The notes beneath the pieces are model-generated. The model was not told the origin of the DNA and did not search any database. It saw nothing but the letters and a program-made list of their open reading frames with translations. A program made the position numbers and the translations under genes. From positions 5,487,001 through 5,551,000 of the forward strand of contig JANUWF010001783.1 of assembly GCA_026120185.1 (NCBI GenBank): 64,000 nucleotides of DNA, read 5' to 3'. This stretch comes from Voacanga thouarsii (Eukaryota; Streptophyta; Magnoliopsida; Gentianales; Apocynaceae). Positions 59,447 through 64,000 of this stretch are shown piece after piece. Position 1 is the stretch's first letter; each line of letters opens with the position of its first letter.

Positions 59447-62400
59447 CTCGTAGCACCAGCAGCGAGCAACATTTCGAATTGTATAACCTCCACCACCCAA
59501 CACCATTAAAGGGACATTGAAAGATCTAAGGAAACGTAAACAATCAGCATGACCTTTAACAGATAAGTTGAAGCACCCCAACCTGTCGCCAGCTAATGAA
59601 TCTGCCCCACACTGAAGAACAACAGCATTAGGCTGATAAACCTCCATTACTTTTTGGATAACAGGACGGAATAAATTTCGGAAATTCTCATCATCAATTC
59701 CATCATTCAATGGGACATTAAGAGCATAGTACTTTCCTGGACCAGCTCCAATGTCTCTAATGTGCCCAGTACCAGGGAAAAAGTCCCCGAATTTATGGAA
59801 AGACACAGTCATGACTCTATCAGTGGTGAAAAATGCCTCCTCTACACCATCTCCATGGTGGATGTCAATATCTACATATAACACACGCTGCCCAATAACA
59901 AAGATAAAATACGTAAAAATTCAAAGCTCAAAGTTAGTTGCCAGAAAAAAGAAAAATAGCAACTGAACTATAATAGTTATTTCTGACATATGAAAAGCAA
60001 GAACACTCTAGAAAAGTTTGAGAAGACCAGAAGTCAATAAACTGGATGTTCAGCTAATATGTGCTATTTTAGTTATGGATCAAAATTGCAAATAATAAAC
60101 ATTACAGCTTGATGACAGTTGCTGTCCTGCTGATGACTTCAAAACACCGGGTGGGGTTGGGATGTTGGGAGCGTGGGGACTGGGGGGTGGATTTTAAGAT
60201 AGCAAAATTTTTCAATAACTCTTTATAAGAAATAAAAGGTAGGGATTCGAATTATGACTATGACTTCAGTATTTTCTTCTAACACAACAAATTCAATTCA
60301 CAATGCTTGGAAATTAAGCACTTAGTGCCAAGAATATTTAAACTTCATATTCCGTTTAGTTCTTTCATAACTCACTTATAGGTGTATGAAGTTCTAACTA
60401 CTTTTGAACTGAAAAGGAGCATTTAATCAAATTTGAACTATGGGCAGTCAGATATACAAATAGCTAGTTATACTTTTGTCAAACAAAGGCATTATATTGT
60501 TGCATACTATTCTACTCCTAGATTAGTATAGTTTTTCTGAAATAATCTTTTCTGTTACCTAGAGCTTTTACTAGGTTTAGTTCCTATAGTGAACTCTAGG
60601 CAGACTTTTTAATCAAGCCGTGGTTTGAGTCTCATGTGTAACACCTAAATAAGAGACTCATATGGCCAGATTCAAGTTCCAACCTGTTAGTGGTTACAGC
60701 AATCAAGTGTTATTCCTCAACTTTTACAACCACCCAATCCATATGAATCCGAGGTCCAAATTCCTAGTCCTTGACAAAACATCACTCCAGGGAAAGTTCT
60801 CCATGAAACTCCGAGATTTTGGGCAATTTCCTCATCTCTTTCCCCTCTACCTTTCCTTCTTATTTGGAGCTCTATTGCCTAGAACTTCCTCTTGCTCTAT
60901 TTATATGATTACTAGTTCTTTGGTTCAATGTCCTTAATGGACCCAGAAATGGCACTGTCCAACAGTCAACCCTTTTTTCTAGTTGCTACGAGCTCCAATC
61001 CTTAGCCTCAAGCTATGATTTTGCTTAGTTGTACACAATATATACATATACCTGTACATATAAACATATACATATAAATATAAATACACACACACACATT
61101 CTTGGCTACAAGAGATTTTGCAATTTAGAAATCAGAAATTTATTGGCTCCCATGGAGCCCCAATCTGATAGGACAATTAAGAAGCTAGGACTACTGGTTT
61201 CCTTCAAAACCCATCCCATCATTTTCCCATTTTTCTCTGGTTTGGGTAATCAACAACCACAGTCACATTAAAGAGTTTATGGCATCTCCAGGCAATTTCG
61301 GTCTGCCACACATTCAAGTACTTTATATTTCCTATTGAACCCTGCATCAACTTCTGCAAAAGGCATTGAACTTCAAAAAAAGTGAAAAGGTGTGATTTAA
61401 TATCATCCAAAGCTTGTGAATGCCACAGTACTAACATGATAATCCATAATTGTCCTTGTACAACCAATTGTTTACTCAAGTTCTTACAACCAATTACCTT
61501 AGAGAAAATTGATTGACAACAACCTAGTTTTTGAGCTTCAATGATTGATTTAACAGCTTTAATTCTTATCAGAAAGACTACCTACAATAATGCATAGCAA
61601 TAAGCTTAGTTGAAAGCCTAAATAACTATGGCCATGTGGAACTTGAGAAACCAAAAGGAGAATAGGAATAGGGAAAGGGCATTGGAATCACTTATCTTTG
61701 CTTGTATTCATTTTTTCCCCCTCCTCTTAAGGTAAAACATGAGAAGAAAAATACCAGAAAACAATATTTTGTTTCAACCAAAGATATTAGGTACTTGCGT
61801 CTCTGTTTCAGTCCATATCAGAAAATTTTTTCCCACCATAGACACAAAAATTTCCCATCTTTTTTGCCTCACCGAGCACATAAACCAAACAAGGCCTATT
61901 AAAGCCTCTACACGAATTCAAATGAATGACCAGCCATTAAAACAGCAACATCAACTCTAAATACCAAACTGCAACTATCACAGGTATACGAAACTATCTG
62001 TATTCAAATAATCACATAGACAAAACCTTTGTTCCTGCATGTCTCCAAAGAAATTTTAGAGGAATATACATAAGTCATTTTGAAAAGAAAAAAAAAATAC
62101 CTTGTGGACCTTGAGGAGTTCAAGAATGCCCAGAACAATGTCATTCACATAACAAAACCCAGAGGCCTCACTTTTCTTAGCATGGTGCAGCCCACCGGCC
62201 CAATTGATTGCGATATCAGCATCTTGCCGATTAAGTTTCACGGCAGCGCCCATCGAACCACCAGCCGACGCCTGACAAAAACCGAAGAGCCCTTCAAAAA
62301 CTGGGCAGTCCTCACCGACATTGAACCGCTTGAGTTGACGAGCGTGGGTATGGTCTTGAACGATATCGGAGGAAACGGTGGCGAGAAAATCCACGTAATC

Positions 62401-62643
62401 ATCTGAGTGAAAACGGCGAATGTCATCCGGCCCAGCCGGAAACGGGCGGTTGATTTCCATCCTACGGTGGAGCGAGTAATGCACGATGAGATTGTGGGCC
62501 ATACGAATTCTGTGGGGCTTCATGGGGTGGCCCTGACCATAGTAGTAGTCTCCAATGGTGGGTTCGTAGAAGTACGTCACGCGCCGCTTCTTTCCGTCGG
62601 GCCCTGACGGCAGAGACACGCCGCCCAAGGTGGAGTCGTCCAT
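57054..62643 (-). CDS. Class I (RPD3-type) histone deacetylase, HDA6 ortholog
   Basis: Nuclear zinc enzyme that removes acetyl groups from histones; in Arabidopsis HDA6 it silences transposons and rDNA with DNA methylation. Exons: 62643-62101, 59887-59447, 59141-58999, 58328-58238, 58135-57993, 57102-57054; all phases join, giving 469 residues (AtHDA6 has 471). The start [17 protein letters not shown] and [17 protein letters not shown] fit HDA6 better than HDA19. Active-site His153-His154 (GGLHHAKK), metal ligands Asp189, His191 (DIDIHHGD) and Asp277 (QCGADS), and Tyr316 (GGGGYTIRN) are present. The tail is acidic ([10 protein letters not shown]) and ends [12 protein letters not shown]. Intron 3 uses a GC donor. 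Intron 2 starts with a (CT)n array. No frameshift or missing catalytic residue is seen. Confidence 0.96.
58351..58620. repeat. 135-bp tandem duplication in HDA6 intron 3
   Basis: Two adjacent copies (58351-58485 and 58486-58620), both starting caaattgagattcatacag and differing at only a few bases. The first copy starts 22 bp from the acceptor edge of exon 4, so it includes sequence close to the branch site. Confidence 0.92.
58997..58998 (-). other. GC 5' splice site of HDA6 intron 3
   Basis: Exon 3 ends AAAATCAG and the intron starts GCAAGTTT. The match AG|GCAAGT is the usual form of a GC-AG intron donor. Only this site keeps the frame into exon 4 (..[10 protein letters not shown]..); the nearest GT would give a poor donor and the wrong phase. 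Confidence 0.88.
59389..59443. repeat. (GA)n microsatellite at the HDA6 intron 2 donor
   Basis: 55 bp of GA on the plus strand. In the gene's sense it is (CT)n starting about four bases into intron 2, whose donor is GAG|GTCCTC. Retaining the intron would add a Leu-Ser repeat to the protein. Confidence 0.95.
59888..62100 (-). other. HDA6 intron 1 (2.2 kb)
   Basis: Starts gtattttt after CACAAG and ends ttattgggcag. It contains a short cacacaca and tatacata run (about 61030-61100) and unrelated open frames without conservation. No transposon ends were found. Confidence 0.85.
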
Positions 62644-63583
62644 CGGCGCTGCAGCCGCTGATGTGAGTAACTGGACCTAGGAATTTCTTGATTTTACCAA
62701 ATCAACTAAAAAGAAAATAAAAATTATTCATTCTGGGCAAGGGAACTAAACCTCAAGTTCAAACCCGAATTAAACTAGGAAGTGTACCGAGCCAAGTTTA
62801 AACCCGAATTTTTTCGGACGTACCATAGTAATTTAGTAGACCTAGCTAAACAGAAATTATCAATAGAGACATACAGAATAATGGATAGTATATCACCCGC
62901 ACTCCTACAAAGCTTACTCTAATCTATACTAACACAAAGCTCCACAAAGCTTCCATAATCTATATTTTCACAAAGTCTAGTGCCTTACAAAACCTACCAT
63001 ATTTTCACAAAGTTTGTTAAATTTCATATACTAAAGCAGGAAACTTGATATTTAGGGCGGGTTTAAATTCTCGATTTAGTATCGAAACCTTTCTTCAAGT
63101 AAACTACCTTGTGGGGGTTATTTCTTTACTTTTATAGTGTATACTATGATGTATGATAAACAGAATACCGTTTACTACCTTGTGGGGGTTATTTCTTTAC
63201 TTCTATATTGTATACTATGATGTATGATAAACAGAATACATTAGAATACCATTTACTATTTATAGAGGCTTTAGGGTGATTTATAAGTTTTAGGACATTG
63301 ACTTCTACTCAAGTTCAATTATCTCGTTTTTTTAAAAGTTATTCATATATTTTTTAGAGATAAAGATTTCACGTGAAGTATACACCATTTGATGATAGAG
63401 CACTTCTGCCACCCATGAACCATGTATGGCCGCTAACTAGTAGGGACAGGGGCCTACGCCCTGACCGTCTAGGCTTGTTTAGTGAATGAGATAGGTTTGA
63501 ACCTTAAATTAGGTCTTTTAATTAAAAAGATTGAGCATATTTAATAAAAATTTGACCTGAAATCTATCCAACTTGGTCTATTT

Positions 63584-63617
<34 letters not shown>

Positions 63618-63702
63618 TATATAATTATTATATATTACATATTAATTATAATAGATAGTATTCTATGTATCTTATATAATACTTATCTTGTACATATAAA
63701 AT

Positions 63703-63741
<39 letters not shown>

Positions 63742-63942
63742 CTTTAACATATAACATATTATTGGTTTATTTATATATATTACATATAAAAATTAATATT
63801 AACCTAACTAAATTGAGATAGAAACATAAAGAATTATATCTTAACAAGTTTTTAAGTAAATTTTTAAATAGGCCGGACTTTTATAAAGGTTAGGTTCGAG
63901 ACTAAAAAAAGACCTTATGTAAACTAATAGGATAGAATCTAT
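62644..63942. other. HDA6 upstream region
   Basis: Probable 5' UTR and promoter at 62644-62800, then non-coding AT-rich DNA with a tandem repeat (63104-63245) and (CA)n/(TA)n runs at about 63581-63620 and 63700-63735. No gene seen. Confidence 0.6.
63104..63245. repeat. 71-bp tandem duplication upstream of HDA6
   Basis: Two copies starting ctaccttgtgggggttattt (63104 and 63175), differing at a few bases. About 460 bp upstream of the HDA6 start codon. Confidence 0.9.
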
Positions 63943-64000
63943 TGTAAATATATTAAATTAGTAGAAGCTCCACTAATTAATGGAAGCTCCACTAATTATG
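63943..64000 (+). mobile_element. Cop-5: start of another copia LTR, cut by window end
   Basis: TGTAAATATATTAAATTAG followed by gaagctccactaatt twice. This matches the start of the Cop-1 right LTR (attaatggaagctccacta). Only 58 bases are present, so whether this is an LTR of a full element or a solo LTR cannot be told. Confidence 0.65.

Overview
The window is plant nuclear DNA, almost certainly from a dicot. It is AT-rich, and its genes have GT-AG introns and close plant relatives. Most of the sequence is retrotransposon. Three host genes can be supported, all on the minus strand: a Bet1-like Qc-SNARE gene (25311 to 23227), a plastid-type spermidine-synthase-fold protein (53845 to 52805), and a complete six-exon class I histone deacetylase of the HDA6 type (62643 to 57054, 469 codons plus stop). 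From memory, HDA6 (AT5G63110) also lies beside a SAM-dependent-methyltransferase-like gene (AT5G63100) in Arabidopsis, so the last two genes probably form a conserved microsyntenic pair.

Layout. 1-17048: nested LTR elements of Ty3/gypsy Athila-like type, recognised by a primer-binding-like GCACCGTTGCCGGGGA segment after the LTR and AAGTGTGGGGG purine tracts. Gy-1 (1-4639, cut by the window edge) and Gy-2 (4776-15047) are plus-strand elements without pol. Gy-2 carries a nested 4.36 kb LTR-like element (Sol-1, 7358-11713) and a hAT-type MITE (12972-13427). Gy-3 (up to 17048) is a minus-strand fragment. 17049-17662: unique DNA. 17663-21954: Sol-2, a second copy of the Sol family. 21955-26943: host DNA with possible exon remnants and the SNARE gene. 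26944-37675: Cop-1, an old copia element whose 3' LTR was split by Cop-2 (31876-37661). 39000-44594: Cop-3, a young copia of the Cop-1 family. 44870-51682: a decayed LINE split by Sol-3 (45789-49536). 52412-52675: a possible RNase H remnant. 52805-62643: the two genes, separated by a truncated copia (Cop-4) and a Tourist-like MITE. 62644-64000: HDA6 upstream DNA, ending in the first bases of a further copia LTR.

Almost all element boundaries were fixed from the sequence itself, by TG...CA ends and target-site duplications (TSDs): gagtg for Sol-1, aatag for Sol-3, tatct for Cop-1, aaaat for Cop-2, ctttt for Cop-3, atttgatt for the hAT MITE and tta for the Tourist MITE. Gy-2 and Sol-2 have TSDs with one mismatch.

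The most interesting signals are these: a TATA box centred in a palindrome with compensatory changes across copia LTRs; tRNA-like A and B boxes in both Sol-1 and Sol-2; a shared unknown ORF in pol-less Gy-1 and Gy-2; a young Cop-3 whose pol has many single-base indels, often next to CTG or CAG; and, in HDA6, a GC-AG intron and a (CT)n array starting a few bases inside a 5' splice site. I saw no convincing new multi-gene system.
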